From NCBI GenBank assembly GCA_935421135.1, contig OW285188.1, positions 4,516,733 to 4,580,732 on the forward strand: a DNA stretch of 64,000 nucleotides, in the 5' to 3' direction. Position 1 is the first letter of the stretch; each line of letters opens with the position of its first letter. This document shows, in pieces, positions 35,390-47,416 of the stretch. Source of the DNA: Bugulina stolonifera. Taxonomy: Eukaryota > Bryozoa > Gymnolaemata > Cheilostomatida > Bugulidae. The notes under the pieces are model-generated. The model was not told the origin of the DNA. It worked only from the letters and a program-made list of their open reading frames with translations, and made no database searches. Position numbers and translations under genes: made by a program.

Positions 35390-38060
35390 AGACCTTTGTT
35401 GAATAGAGTTAGTAGCAGTAGTAATTACAAAGCAAACAGTAATGCTACTAATAGTAAAGATTTTAGGTGCGACAGATGTGGGAGGGACCGCTCGCACACA
35501 GTTTGCCCAGCAAAAGGGAAACAGTGTTTTTGGTGCAAGCAGTTCAATCACTTCAAACCAATGTGCAAATCAAAAGCAGTAAATGCCGTAGAACAGGTTG
35601 TTGAAAATTCTAGTAATGATGTAGGAAGTTCTGAAAAATTTGCATTTGCCGTAAACTGTAGGGTGTAGATGTGAAGTTCATTTTGGATACAGGGGCAGAT
35701 TGTAATGTGATACACAAGAGAACCTGGAAAAACTCAAGGGAATGGGTATAAAGGTCCAAAAGTCTGAACGAGCCAGTTCAAAAATATATTCATACTCATC
35801 CCAGAAGCCACTAGGAGTTATAGGGCAGTTTTGGGCTAATATAAATAGTGTAAGTAGTAATGTGGTTGCTAAAAATGTAAAGTTTTTGGTAATCGACAGC
35901 GTAGCTGATGCCCTGCTAGGGATTGAAGCATGTGTTGACCTAGGACTGATTCAATTCTCTACCAATCATGTGTTTGAAGATAAATATGTGTTTGGAGTAG
36001 ATCAAATTTCATTCATGGCTCACCGGCTATCTAGCCAAGGGGTTGATCCCGATTGGGATAAAGTTGAAACTGTGTTAAATGCAACTGTACCAAAAACAGT
36101 AAGAGAATTAGAAAGTTTTCTTGACTTGGTAAACTACTGCTCACGTTTCATTGGTGACTTCTCTAGAACTGAGACATTGCGAGGTCTAACCATTGGTAAA
36201 CAGTCAGCAATGCACTTAAAGTTTGGGACAAAAAAGTTACACGCATTCCAAGATTTGAAAAATGCATTGGCTGGGGCAAACACACCAGCATTCTTTGATT
36301 TAGGTGCGGATACGTTGTTGTACACGAATGCCAGTCCAGTAAGTTTGGGGTGCATCTTGGTCCAAGTGTAAGGAGGAATTAAGCGAGTCATATGCCATGC
36401 GTCTCGAGAATTAACACAGGTAGAAAGGAGGTATTGTCAAACTGAGGAGAAAGCTTTAGCTATAGTATGGGCATGCGAGAGACTTCACCATTACTTGTTT
36501 GGTGTGAAATTCACACTTATGACAGATCACGAACCTTTGGAAGTGATCTACAATAATCATGAAAAGAAATCACCATCTGCTCGAATTGAGAGATGGGTTT
36601 TACGCCTGCAGAGTTACAATTTTCATGCCAAGCACATAAAAGGTTCACTAAACATTGCTGATTGTTTATCTAGGATGGTGCCAATTATTGGCAGTGGTAC
36701 TGGAGATGCGTCGGTAGAAGATGTGGAGTTACTTCATAGGCAAATAGTTGTGAATGATTTGCTAGGGCTAGAGGCCATAACACCTAGGCAGGTTGAGAGG
36801 GCATCTGATACGGATAGGGAGTTAGGCCATGTTAAACAGGCTATTGAACAAGGTTCTTTCGATAATGTTCCAGTTGATATTGCTAAACAGTTTGGGCCTA
36901 TCAGTGATGAGTTGTGTGCTATTGGTAGGACAATTCTTAGAGGTAACAGAATTGTTATACCTAGTGAGTTAAGGGACAAAATGGTTGAGCTTGGGCATGA
37001 AGGTCATCTTGGTATTGTGAGTACAAAAAGAAACTTGAGAGCTAGGGTATGGTGGCCAGGGATTGATGCTGATGTTGAGCGTTATGTCAAATTGTGCAAG
37101 GGGTGTCAGTTGGTTGACCAGGTGCATAACCGTGACTCAGCGAGGGTCACAGAATTACCAAATAGCCCCTGGGAGGATTTGGCTTGTGATTCGCTAGGGC
37201 CACTTGATGATAACTGTCATATATTGGTAGTGGTTGATTACTATAGTAGATATTACAAATGCATTTTCTTGCAGTCCACAGTGAGCTCTAATGTAATCCA
37301 AGCTTCGGTCAGGGTATTTGACATGCATGGGTTGCCCTTGAGCTTAAAGACCAACAATAGCCCTCAGTTTATCTCTCAGGAGTTTGCTGATTACATGGAA
37401 AGCATGTAAACAACGAGATTTCAAAATACCTGTTGACATGTAGGAATGCCTCACATTCAATTACTGGCAAGTCACCATCAGAAATGCTCTTTGGTAGAAA
37501 ACTAAGAATTAAAGTACCCCGAGTCCAAGATGTTTTTGGTAATCTAGGAGAACGTGATCGGGATGCAGAACTGAAAAATGAAATGGTTTATAAATGAAAT
37601 GTTGGTAAAACTATGCACAACCTTGAAGTCAGGAACTTAGTGTTGTTAAAAGGGAGCACTCAGTCCAAGTGTCAGACGTCATTTCACCAAAGCCGATATG
37701 CAATAAGAGAGGCATGCGGCCCTGTATTAACACTACAGTCAATTGATGGAAAAATTGTAAAGAGAAATGTAACTGATGTTAAACGCTTTTACTCGCCAGA
37801 GTCTCAATTGTCTGTTGTAGATGAAGTAGCTGTCCAAGGAGCAGAGACCTTGCCGGAGAGGAAAGGGACGGAAGATGAACCGGCAGTGCAGGAGAGTACT
37901 CGGGAAGCTGAAGCGTCACCAGTTCAGACTGATGAGGAGACATTAGAGCAGGAAAGTGTAGATTGACCAAGAAGAGATCGGAGACCACCAGCACACCTGA
38001 ATGACTATGTGACTAATTTTGTTAGGGAGTTTCCAGCACTGAGGTCCAATCAATAATGGG
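35390..38060 (+). pseudogene. Ty3/gypsy relic, RT core deleted
   Basis: Domains in order: two gag zinc knuckles (CDRCGRDRSHTVC and CFWCKQFNHFKPMC, 35468-35575); an aspartic protease with intact DTGAD (about 35685) in a second frame; the RT thumb/connection (VRELESFLDLVNYCSRFI, about 36090); RNase H with Asp changed to Asn (LYTNASPV) and a TAA at 36369; then integrase. The integrase keeps its H..CxxC zinc segment and first Asp (ACDSLGP), but reads TNNSPQF where the second catalytic Asp belongs, and stops at 37407. A further piece (37613-37966) is the integrase C-terminal tail and linker. The polymerase palm with YxDD is missing between about 36000 and 36030. Several stops and deletions make it non-functional. 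Confidence 0.88.
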
Positions 38061-39069
38061 GGTTAGAGCGCTTGTGAGTGCTGTACGGCGGGTTGTGTTT
38101 GCATCCTTAAATTGCTGGGAACAGTGCGACCCTCAAGTTGGAAAGAGGTGCTTGGAGACTAGTACATATACATTATTGTAACATTGTGTAACAGTTACTC
38201 ACAGCAACAATTATGATTAAACAAGAGGTGTAGTGTCTCCACTTCTGCATAGAAGTTGTCTACTCTTCGTATATTATTATTTCGAGTTGTCTGTCTTATA
38301 TCAAGTATTTAGAATGCATTTAAAATACACATTCTCAGACTATATTATTGTACCATGTGGTTAAACAGACTTTCTTTCATATTCTGACTGCTAAGCTAGC
38401 AGGTCATGTTTTAATCCACCTGAACTCAATACACATAGAGGACACTTTAGGTACCATATCATTAAAATACATAATTGTATGATTTATCTAATTAAAAGCA
38501 CTGCTGCATAGTGTACATGTCTTTTCAATGTCCAGTGTCTCTCTATGACTTACATGTAGTTTAGTTTAGGTATTTTTACTTTTTCTTTCTGAAAATTGTA
38601 TGATAGATGAGGTATAATAAATTATTAGAATGCGCAGGACAAACCTTTACAGTTTATTGGTCTCTTCTTTATATTCTAGTTACATGATTGTATTCTTGTT
38701 CATCACTAATTTTACATACCTGTACTTGTAAGATATGACATGCTGGGTCAGTGGACACCTTGATTACTGAGTATATTGCAAGTTTATGAGAGATCATTAG
38801 CTTATTGGCTTAAAGTTTTATCCTAACAATGATAAACAACTTAATATGTACTGGGGTAGGTCTAGCATGTTTCAGGCATTGACTTCTATTGGATTTCCAG
38901 AGTAAAAGTAATATACATTGTACTAACATGTAAGTTTAATGTAATTTTAGGCAAGACATTTGCTTTGAGCAGCCACAGACCTAAAAAAATACATAATCAT
39001 ATACAGTATAAAAATGATCAAACCCCTAAACATCCTAAAGTAGGTTTATTAGTAGTGCATTCATAATGA
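38061..39069. other. Gypsy 3' flank and duplicated module
   Basis: Probably includes gypsy 3' untranslated sequence to about 38250, then the module at 38513-38790. No gene. Confidence 0.45.
38513..38790 (+). repeat. Duplicated 3'-UTR-like module (partner 23966-24232)
   Basis: Homologous to sequence downstream of C2H2 gene 1, but no zinc-finger exon precedes it here. It may be the remnant of a third paralogue. Confidence 0.7.
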
Positions 39070-39609
39070 TGTAATGGTTTTGTCTCTGGGGGGGGGGGGG
39101 GGGGGGGGGTGGTGCTGTCATCCTAAGACGACTCCCTTGTCCAAAATGAGGAACTTATAGGTGCTGCTAGACCTTTTCATTACATGAAAGATTAACAAGT
39201 ACTAATAGTCCAATAGCTACTCAAGACGACCCATATGTTCCGAGTCGATGCTGACGTAGTGCCGTAAGAAGAAAAACGTAGTGTCGTCCTGAAATTGCGC
39301 AAGAATATGGCAGCCGGAAGCCCGATGGCCGACCCAAAATAGGTCAGGTTTTACCAAAAGGTGATTAAAACCATCTAGATCATGCACAAAATCAATATCA
39401 GGCAATTCTGAGAGGTCGAGCCTCTTTACATGGGTATAAAAAGAACATAATTTCTCACTAACGCACATTATAGGTACATACAATAATGTAAGTGACAATC
39501 TACTACATAGACAATTAATACAAGCAAGTGTAATGCAAGGTAAGTACAAGTATATATAATTAGTGTCATGTAGTCGAGAGGCTAGATCAGAGTTATACTG
39601 ACCATCACA
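39070..39609 (-). mobile_element. LTR family 1, diverged and internally deleted
   Basis: Begins TGTAATGG and ends CCATCACA. It shares CATTACATGAAAGAT, CAAGACGACCCAT, GCAGCCGGAAGCCCGA and GAGAGGTCG.GCCTC with copy A but lacks the TATA/polyadenylation segment. A G22 run (39088-39109) sits near its end. The flanks ATGA and ACAA do not match as a target duplication. Confidence 0.7.
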
Positions 39610-40759
39610 ACAAGTTCTTTTGCTGATCTTGCTAAAAAACTGAATGAAACCGAAGTTGTCTCCCCACCCTTTCATAAATCGAAATTACTGAATGCCAATT
39701 ATCTATAACAATATGCAAGTGTGAGCACTGGTATTGGGTGAAACTAAAGTAAATCATCTCTGGGTGACAATGATGGCTGTAGCTAAGTCTGTATTCAAAC
39801 GATAACATCGAATTATAAAGATTGAAAGCCCGATTTTGAATATAAGTTTGCCGTTGGCTTCTAAAGGCAAAATGAGTTTGTATAAAGTGTTTCTAAGGAT
39901 GTTTCTTAATATCTTTTTGCATTAATAAAATCTGGTTGATCGATGTTTTGTTAGCCTTACCCCATGAGTCAGCGCAATAGCTTAGTTTTAAATTTACGAG
40001 ATCGCTATATCTTATTAGCAAAATTTTTGTTAATAGGCATTATTTGGAACAAAAGTCTTATTATCTGTTTTAATAAACGATTAATGTATATTTTCGAGTT
40101 TAAATGCAGTCAATTATAGTTATTCCAACACATCTTCTGGTTTTTGATTGTACAATTGGTTGGTTACTAAGTAAAAGTCTATTGGGTGATAGGTCTATCT
40201 TGTTTTGGGGGTATTTTAAAACCATCTTTAGCAACTATAGCTAACCCACTACTGTGACATAAACATGGTGTAACTATTATGTACTCCATGTAAATATTGT
40301 TCTTCTCAGAATATGTGAAAAGTGAACTCACTGTGTACATGAACATAGTAAATAAATATTTAAATACAGCATCTAATTGTTGTTTCTCTCCGCCAGAGTT
40401 TAGAACTTATAAATTTATACGACAGTCTTAAGTCTTTGTCAGAAGGTAATGCATCTTTACTCAGTAAGTTATTTGTTCATCTTACTAAACACGTCTAACT
40501 ATCAAAGTCTGTTGGTTGGCTGTAGGCCTACTGCAATCTATGATTTGTGACTTTCAACAGTATTATAGACCTACAGAATTCTTTGTGCTTTATCGGTTGT
40601 TGCTGAAGGATATAACTCTGTATATATATGGACATGTACAGTCATGCTGGTATTTTATTATTTTCTATATGCATAAATGGTACAGTAGTCAAGGATAGTC
40701 ACCCTGCTTTCTCCGTTCAAATTTTTGTAAGTAGTATATTGTAATTTTTTTGTATGCAA
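39610..40759. other. Gene-free stretch
   Basis: No coding signal or repeat recognised. Confidence 0.45.
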
Positions 40760-41315
40760 TGTATGTATATGGTCGAGGGACAACTTACTAGCACAAGTGA
40801 AGAGCCTATGAGTGGTTCTAGGCATTCTGCATTAAATGAAAGATCGACAGGTACTTGTAGTTATAATGTTAACCAAGACGACCCATGGCCGAGTCGATGC
40901 GTATGTGTTATACTTGAGAGAGAGTATGTTCAGTCCTAGTAAGTAGGCCGTAAAACCTTATCAGCTGGAACTAACAACAAGATGGCGGTCGGCTCGACCT
41001 AAAGTGGGTCGGCCACAACAAAATATGGGTAAAAACATACAAAACATGTGCAAAACTAATTACATCAAATTCTGAGACATGGGTACAAAACAAATAATTA
41101 CACTTAGTAATTTATTATAACGCATAGTTTAATTAGTGCATAACATAGAGATATGTGGATAATCATGATTGTGTAAGTATATGTATGAATATATACTGTA
41201 ATTACAAGAGTAATTGGACGTGTATGAGTTGAGCGAGGCAAATACAGGCACTTATTGTGCATGAATGTCCATCGAGCAGGTTGAGGCCGGTTAACAAATG
41301 TCCTGAGCCACTACA
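40760..41315 (-). mobile_element. LTR family 1-related, old copy
   Basis: Shares CTATGAGTGGT.CTAGGC, TGAAAGATCGA, CAAGACGACCCATGG, GTCGGC and, near its right end, the GGCACTTA..CCGG.TAAC..AAATGTCCTG tail also found in copy F. The ends are approximate. Confidence 0.6.
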
Positions 41316-42729
41316 ACATTATTCTATATACATATACATATACAATCATGTATGTAATATGGTATTCTATAGTTTTATACTCAGCTTATATTTGCAGAAC
41401 AGGCCAGCAATGGCTTTGAAATCTAGACCAAAAATGCTGTGTGCTAGTGCTGTTCAAGGGTACTAAGTTGTGCTCCTACATCCATCAAGTCATGGTGCAT
41501 AACATCAATACTACCATCTAGTGATTCCTATACACCTACAGACTCTTGTAATTCTCAGAGTTATGGTGGTCCTCCAAATTAATTATCTAATGGATATGGT
41601 ATCATTCTGCATGTCAGTATATACATGATATATATATACATGTATATACACTGTGTATATATATTCTGAGAAGTACCTTTGTTAAAGCGAAGATGAACTC
41701 ACCTTCGATGATTCTACAATGTACATGTATGTTGGCCGTTGCAAATGGAGACTCCTAATCAACCAATCAGATTAGGGAAGCAGCGGGAACGATCCTCTCA
41801 GGCCAGTTAAGAATAGGGCGATAATATTGTTAAATAAGGGGGTCGCAACTGCTGGTGATGGTTTTTTCCCACCCTCCTCTCTAACACGCAAATTAATTTT
41901 TTGCGACCTCCTTTAAATAATCAAAAATAATCAAGTTTTCTCTTTTTTGCGACCCCATCGACCCACCGTTGCACCATCGCAAAGACACCTAATATCAATA
42001 TTCAAGATATAAATTATTTTTATTACTAAATGCACAATACAGGGAATCAATGAATGAACATTCACTGGCTTTCGATGCTTCGAAGTACTTCGAATTGTCT
42101 GTCCCTGTGAAGCATGGAATGGGATACTGCGAATGACTTCGTATGATTTTTTGCTTCGAATGACCGCTACGAAGCCATGCGAAGCGAGTCATCGCTTCGA
42201 AGTATGGAATGGTTCATTTGAAGCGGTTCGAAGGGTTTGTGGGAAAGAATCTATCGTGGGTTCAAAAGGTCGACTGCAAGTGCTCGTTTCCGTTGGAGGT
42301 TTTTATGAATTGTTGAGTAGCATAAATTTAATTTCAATTCTCTTTTCAAAACTGTTAGCTATCATGGTTGCTTCGTAGAAGACGATGAAATATTAATATT
42401 TTAAACTTTGGTAAAAGAAACGAAATCTTTCAGAAATATTGCTGAAAGGTGCCAATCCAACACAAAAAGATTAATTTCTAAATTTTAATTTATCAGCTAA
42501 AGTTAGTTAAGTTTTGGTTTGAGTTTAAGTTAGTTGGTCTAACAACATTGTAAATAAAAATCATACTACTGCTTGGGAGAAGAAGACAGGGCACTAATAG
42601 CAGGTGAAATGGAAGGAAGACTGAAAGTTCAAAATCAGGTATAACTACATGGAATAATATTTTATTTATAACCGATCGTTTTCAAAAGGAAAAAATTGAA
42701 TTGAATTTGAAATTCATTTTTATCAAAAT
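41316..42729. other. Gene-free stretch with TTCGAA-rich patch
   Basis: Contains AT microsatellite near 41630, paired GGTCGCAA/TTGCGACC words at about 41840-41960, and a TTCGAAG-dense patch at 42070-42240. No gene. Confidence 0.5.
42070..42240. repeat. TTCGAA/GAAGC-dense patch
   Basis: At least eight CTTCGAA-like or GAAGC words on alternating strands occur within about 170 bp (for example GCTTCGAAGTACTTCGAA and CGCTTCGAAGTATGGAATGG), in an otherwise AT-rich neighbourhood. Confidence 0.6.
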
Positions 42730-42915
42730 ACACCATATTTTTTCTAATAATAAGCAAATCGATCAATTAACCCTGGTCATTCCATTACAATAAATTTAAT
42801 AAAATCGAATTTATTATAAATTCATTGCAATGGTAAATTGATTGATTTGCTTACTATTATTATAAATTTTATATTATTTATTAGAGAAAATATAGTGTAT
42901 TTAATTTTGGTAATT
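42730..42915. repeat. ~185-bp foldback / inverted repeat
   Basis: The left arm (CAAAATACACCATATTTTTTCTAATAATAAGCAAATC, TCAATTA, CCATTACAATAAATTTA) is mirrored by the right arm (TAAATTCATTGCAATGG, TTGATTGATTTGCTTA, AGAGAAAATATAGTGTATTTAATTTTGG). The arms are imperfect and span the whole block, as in a foldback MITE. Confidence 0.75.
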
Positions 42916-43017
42916 TGTGCTTTACAATACAATCATGTTAAAAAATATTCTATATCTATATGAATATATGTTCCAGGATATTCTGCACATTAAAAATTCA
43001 GATAAGTATACATGTAT

Positions 43018-43682
43018 TGTAATGGTTTCTGTGATTTGGTGCGGTCGTCCTTGGGCGACTATCGACCCAGAAATGAAGTGCCTATGAGTGGTAATAGGAC
43101 TTCGCATTACATGAAAGATCGAGCAGTCTCAGTAGCCCAATAACTACCAAAGACGACCCATCTGGTCCCAAGTCTGACCTTCAGACTATACGTTGAAAGA
43201 GAGTGATCCGACCTAGTAGGCGGTTCGCTAAGCGAATGACCTGACAAAAGGAAGTGAAAGTCTCTGTATCAAGTATAGATGTGTCTTTATTGAAAGCCAA
43301 GTGAAGACTGAGACAATGAACAGTAAAACAATGCCCTTTATATAGTATAAGGACTTCCGGCCGACGTGACGACGGGAAAAGACGACGTGTGGTCGTCCGG
43401 AAGTTGCGCGACAAGATGGCCGCCGGAAGCCCGACGGCCGACCCAAAATAGGTCGGGATATACAAAAGTTGCTTATAATGGTCCAATTCATGTACAAAAT
43501 GAATATCAATGGATTCTGAGAGGTCGGGCCTCTGTACATGGGTATAAAAGGCATTAAAAGACTTAGATATAATCATGTAACTATATACAATAATATAGGA
43601 GTGAAGTACACGCAGATATATACAATTATGTGCACACAAGAGTGAGTGCCAGATGTAAGATACGACTTGGCGTACCATTACA
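43018..43682 (-). mobile_element. LTR family 1 (copy C), 3' LTR of partial element
   Basis: 665 bp, TGTAATGG..CCATTACA, with the same promoter/polyadenylation layout as copy A. Its right edge is followed by a GACGGGGCTA purine-rich tract (minus strand) and internal coding sequence, so it is the 3' LTR of a second, partial copy of the pol-less element. Confidence 0.85.
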
Positions 43683-44262
43683 TAGCCCCGTCACACTAGG
43701 TCATGGGTATCTCTAGTGTCAAGCTGAGAAGGGTACGGTACGGTGTAGATTCTCTGGTGACTACATCCAAATCTGCTTGTACTAGCTGGAGTTGCTGGGG
43801 GAGGTCTAGATGCTGGTTGGCTAGTGCGCGAAGAGCTATTTCTCGAGCATAGAGAGGTTCCAGGTGCTGGCGTAGAGTGTCCCCCACCTGTTGGCGGCTA
43901 GCAAGGTAATGGATCCGTGGCTTGAGGTCAGCAAGCTGCTGTGAAAGCATGAGTGACGGATCCGGAGATGCAAGACATGTGGCATCTGGCTGGGTTGTTA
44001 CAGGAGATGCAGGAGGTGGAGACTGGACGGCAGGAGAGTCTGGAAAGGCTCGGGGTAGGCCTCTGGCAAGTACTTGTGGAGAGCAGTGTGGTGAGACTTC
44101 TAGCGTCGGCCTAGACTGCAGGGGTTCAATCAGTAGAACAGGAGAAGCTGTACATGAGACCTTAGGTGGAGATCCTTCATATAGAGTGCCCGATTGGGCG
44201 GCAGGCATACTCTTCCTGGGAGCAGGCCCTGTCTTCCAAGAGGGTAGACGTCAGTTGGCCAG
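43683..44262 (-). pseudogene. C-terminal part of pol-less LTR element ORF2 (second copy)
   Basis: The open frame 43696-44208 encodes the proline/serine-rich and helical C-terminus, ending LTLEIPMT, and matches the 45605-46130 region of the larger copy. Here the frame is continuous where the larger copy has a 1-bp loss, and it contains a heptad-like, leucine- and glutamine-rich segment (DTLRQHLEPLYAREIALRAL). Similarity stops near 44262. The zinc-finger part and 5' LTR are missing. Confidence 0.7.
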
Positions 44263-45057
44263 GAAGTCGCTACCAACAATCCGTGCCGACCCGCTTTGAA
44301 CGCTGAGCTCGTAGCAACTAGAGGTCGAGAAGTAGCTACATGTAGTTGCTGTGTGTGAGTCGGAAAGGTTATTGCACTGAAACAGGCCGTTAGTTCACCA
44401 GCACAGTGAACAAGCGTCTCCGGAAATAAATACCTTTACGGGAGATAAGATCCCTGAAGCAACACACAAGGTAGTAGAACCAGATATACCAAACGTACTA
44501 CCAATGAAAAATCGATTGCACAGTCCAACAGCACCTATGGAAAATGAGTTGCGCAGACCGGCGGAGCTTAACACACATAGTCCACATCAGGTAGAGGTGG
44601 AACGAGATAGCATTTTTTGATTCGAGACGAGATTCGAGACACTACTTCTAAAAAATTCGAGACGAGACTGGGTTTTAGGATTCAAGGGAATTTTCCTAAA
44701 AAGTCTGCCAAATTTTATATATCTGCATGTTAGAACTCCAATAGTTTCAATTGCTACTCTGTAAACTCTGTATTTTATCATTATGCATTTCAATAAAAGG
44801 TGAACAGGAGGCTGTGAAATAAAAAATATATTGCACATGTATTCCATGTGCATTACATTGCATATACATGGATACTAAAATAATAATGTAATTTGACAAA
44901 TTAGTATGGAGTTATGTTTCCTTTAATGAAATAATCTCACGAGTAGACAACTTTTGGTAAGGACATAACATTGCATTATGGGAGTGGTGATTGACAATCG
45001 TTAGTAATTCTGTATGACTTGTAGTGATCGACTAGCTGCAACGCTATTACTAGGAAA
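44263..45057. other. Spacer between two partial LTR elements
   Basis: No gene. Three close ATTCGAGACGAGA words lie around 44615-44670. Confidence 0.5.
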
Positions 45058-45591
45058 TCATCTGGTCCCAAGTCTGACCTTCAGACTATACCTTGAAAGA
45101 GAGTGATCCGACCTAGTAGGCGGTTCGCTAAGCGAATGACCTGACAAAGGGAAGTGAAAGTCTCTGTATCAAGTATAGATGTGTCTTTATTGAAAGCCAA
45201 GTGAAGACTGAGACAATGAACAGTGAAACAATGCCCTTTATATAGTATAAGGACTTCCGCCCGATGTAGTGTCGGGAAAAGACGACATAAGGTCGTCCGG
45301 AAGTTGCGCAACAACATGGCCGCCGGAAGCCCGACGCCGACCCAAAATAGGTCGGGTTAGACAAAAGTTGTTTATAATGGTCCAATTCATGTACAAAGTG
45401 AATATCAATGGATTCTGAGAGGTCGGGCCTCTGTACATGGGTATAAAAGGCATTAAAAGACTTAGCAATAATCATACAAGTATATACGATAATATAGGAG
45501 TTATATAGAGCAAAGTACAAGCAGATATATACATGTATGTGCACACGATAATGAGTGTCAGGTGTAGGAGACGACTGTGCGTACCATTACA
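45058..45591 (-). repeat. Family 1 LTR copy D (truncated)
   Basis: Matches copy C from CATCTGGTCCCAAGTC to CCATTACA. The U5-side ~130 bp are missing at the left. Confidence 0.85.
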
Positions 45592-45604
45592 CAGCCCCCT
45601 CACA

Positions 45605-45799
45605 CTAGGTCATAGGTGTCTCTAGTGTAAAGTTTATAAGGGTACGGTATAGCGTAGACTCTCTGGAATATAGAACATCCAAATCTGCTTGTATCCGTTG
45701 GAGTTGCTGCGGGTGTTCTAGGTACTGGGTAGCTAGTGCACGAAGAGCTATTTCTCGAGTGTAGAGAGGTTCCAAGTGCTGGCGTAAAGTGTCCCCCAC
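45605..45799 (-). pseudogene. Displaced C-terminus of ORF2
   Basis: Encodes GDTLRQHLEPLYTREIALRAL to the LETPMT end in a frame different from the main ORF2. The second copy at 43696-44208 has the same sequence in frame with its upstream part, so a single-base loss near 45857 (GTGAAGC against GTGAAAGC) explains the displacement. Confidence 0.7.
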
Positions 45800-47382
45800 T
45801 TGTTGTCGGCTGGCAAGGTAGTGAATCCGTGGCTTGAAATCAGCAAGCTGCTGTGAAGCATGAGTGACGGATCCGGAGATGCAGGATATGTGGCGTCTGG
45901 CTGGATTGGTGCACGAGACGCAGGTGGTTGAGGCTGGACGGCAGGAGAGTCTGGAGAGGCTCGGGGTAGGCTTCTGGTGGGCGCTTGTGGAGAGCAGTGT
46001 GGCGAGACTTCTGGTGTCGGCCTAGACTGCAGGGGTTCAATAAGTAGAACAGGAGAAGCTGCACATGAGACCTTAGGTGGAGAGCCTTCATACAGGGTAC
46101 CCGATTGGGCAGTAGGCATGCTGTTCCTGGGGGCGGGCCGTATCTTCCAAGAGGGTAAACGTCCGCGTCGGCCAAGGAAAGTTGCACGCACTTCGGAGGT
46201 ACCGGTGGTGGGTCGCCAGGGAGAAGGTCCAGCAGGAGTGGCGGTAGGCGACGAGGAAGAGGAGGAGGCAGTATAAGAGGGTGCAGAGTCGGGTGTCTGT
46301 TCAGGAGACGGGGAAGGACTGTGCCGTCTTTTAGGAGGCCGTTTCCGTGTAGAGGAAGTGCTAGGCAGGTAGACTGGCTTGTTGGTTCCCGATTGTCCGT
46401 CCATGGTGGGACGACATGGTAGAAATGGTGGGGGATCCTTTACGCCCCACCATTTCATGAGAGCTAGATAGCTGGGCCCATCTGTGAGGAATAGACGTTT
46501 TCCACAGATACTGGATCTCCGACTGAAGTGATGGCCCAGTACATCACGGCTAACTGAACTGCGTCCGCATCGACAATAAAAGCGTGCGAAGTGTTGCCAT
46601 ATGTGTATGTTTAGCCTTTTGAGGGTTCCGGAGAAGCCGCACTTTGCACACTTGAAGTTGGGTTGGCTCCTCCTTGCCAACTCGTCTCGAGCTCGCTGTG
46701 TAGCGGTGCTTATCCATGGCTTAGAGGCTCCGGAGTGCTGGGACGACTTGAGGGGCAGCTTGTCAGTGAGTCTATGTAATTTTATGCTAGCTAGCTTCAG
46801 TGTAGAGGTGACAGGAGGTGGAGTGGGGGGAGGCGTGCCGTCTGGCGTGAGTGTCCTCCGTAGAGGAGAGATATCTACAACACACAATTCATTTGATGTG
46901 TAGCCTCCGCCTTCTAACTCATGTTCTCTTCTGTGGAAATGTTCAGGGGAATCCTCCTCTGTCCCGACTGGTCTATGCCGAGTGGGGAGGGAGAGAGAAT
47001 TCATGCCTGACAGTTCTACAGGTGTGGGTTGTTCCTCTAACTCTGGCTTGGTCCTTACTTGTAACACTGATATTTGCTTACCTTCAGCTGTGAAGACAGG
47101 CTGACTGGAGTGATCCGTACTGGGAGGAGTAGCCGTCTCGTCCATCTTAGGAACAGAAAGGATACGACTGCTGTTAATAGCTTCACCAGTGGCACAAGCA
47201 AGAGTGCAGAGGTTGTCACATGTAGGGATACATGTACTTCGGTGAAGTGCTGGACGAGAAAGGACTACTCGTCTGTGAGCCGTCGTATTTATACTAGCCG
47301 AGGGATGAGCGCATTGCTCAATTGTAGGCAATGCCTCAGGCATATTTTCTTTGTTCGACTTGTCAAATAAGCGCAGGAACAC
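45748..47382 (-). CDS. ORF2 of pol-less LTR element: zinc-finger, NLS protein
   Basis: 544 codons from the first methionine. The frame is open upstream to a TAG near 47455, and related sequence lies beyond it, so the true N-terminus may be longer. Residues about 243-264 form a C2H2-type finger (Cys245, Cys248, His260, His264). A second cysteine/histidine cluster follows (Cys270, Cys272, His284, His285, Cys293) with a WW pair at 311-312. A basic RKRPPKRRH segment (about 347-355) could be a nuclear localisation signal, followed by a serine/proline-rich stretch. The C-terminus is frameshifted. No retroviral enzyme motif is present. It could be a Gag-like nucleic-acid-binding protein or a captured DNA-binding protein; I do not recognise the family. 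Confidence 0.65.
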   Translation of the reverse strand: MFLRLFDKSNKENMPEALPTIEQCAHPSASINTTAHRRVVLSRPALHRSTCIPTCDNLCTLACATGEAINSSRILSVPKMDETATPPSTDHSSQPVFTAEGKQISVLQVRTKPELEEQPTPVELSGMNSLSLPTRHRPVGTEEDSPEHFHRREHELEGGGYTSNELCVVDISPLRRTLTPDGTPPPTPPPVTSTLKLASIKLHRLTDKLPLKSSQHSGASKPWISTATQRARDELARRSQPNFKCAKCGFSGTLKRLNIHIWQHFARFYCRCGRSSVSRDVLGHHFSRRSSICGKRLFLTDGPSYLALMKWWGVKDPPPFLPCRPTMDGQSGTNKPVYLPSTSSTRKRPPKRRHSPSPSPEQTPDSAPSYTASSSSSSPTATPAGPSPWRPTTGTSEVRATFLGRRGRLPSWKIRPAPRNSMPTAQSGTLYEGSPPKVSCAASPVLLIEPLQSRPTPEVSPHCSPQAPTRSLPRASPDSPAVQPQPPASRAPIQPDATYPASPDPSLMLHSSLLISSHGFTTLPADNKWGTLYASTWNLSTLEK

Positions 47383-47416
47383 GGCATTGTTTGCCTTCGA
47401 TTGCCCTTTATCCGCT

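Noticed and set aside
39217..39675. 152-codon minus ORF
   Set aside because: Overlaps a diverged LTR and its flank; no domain.
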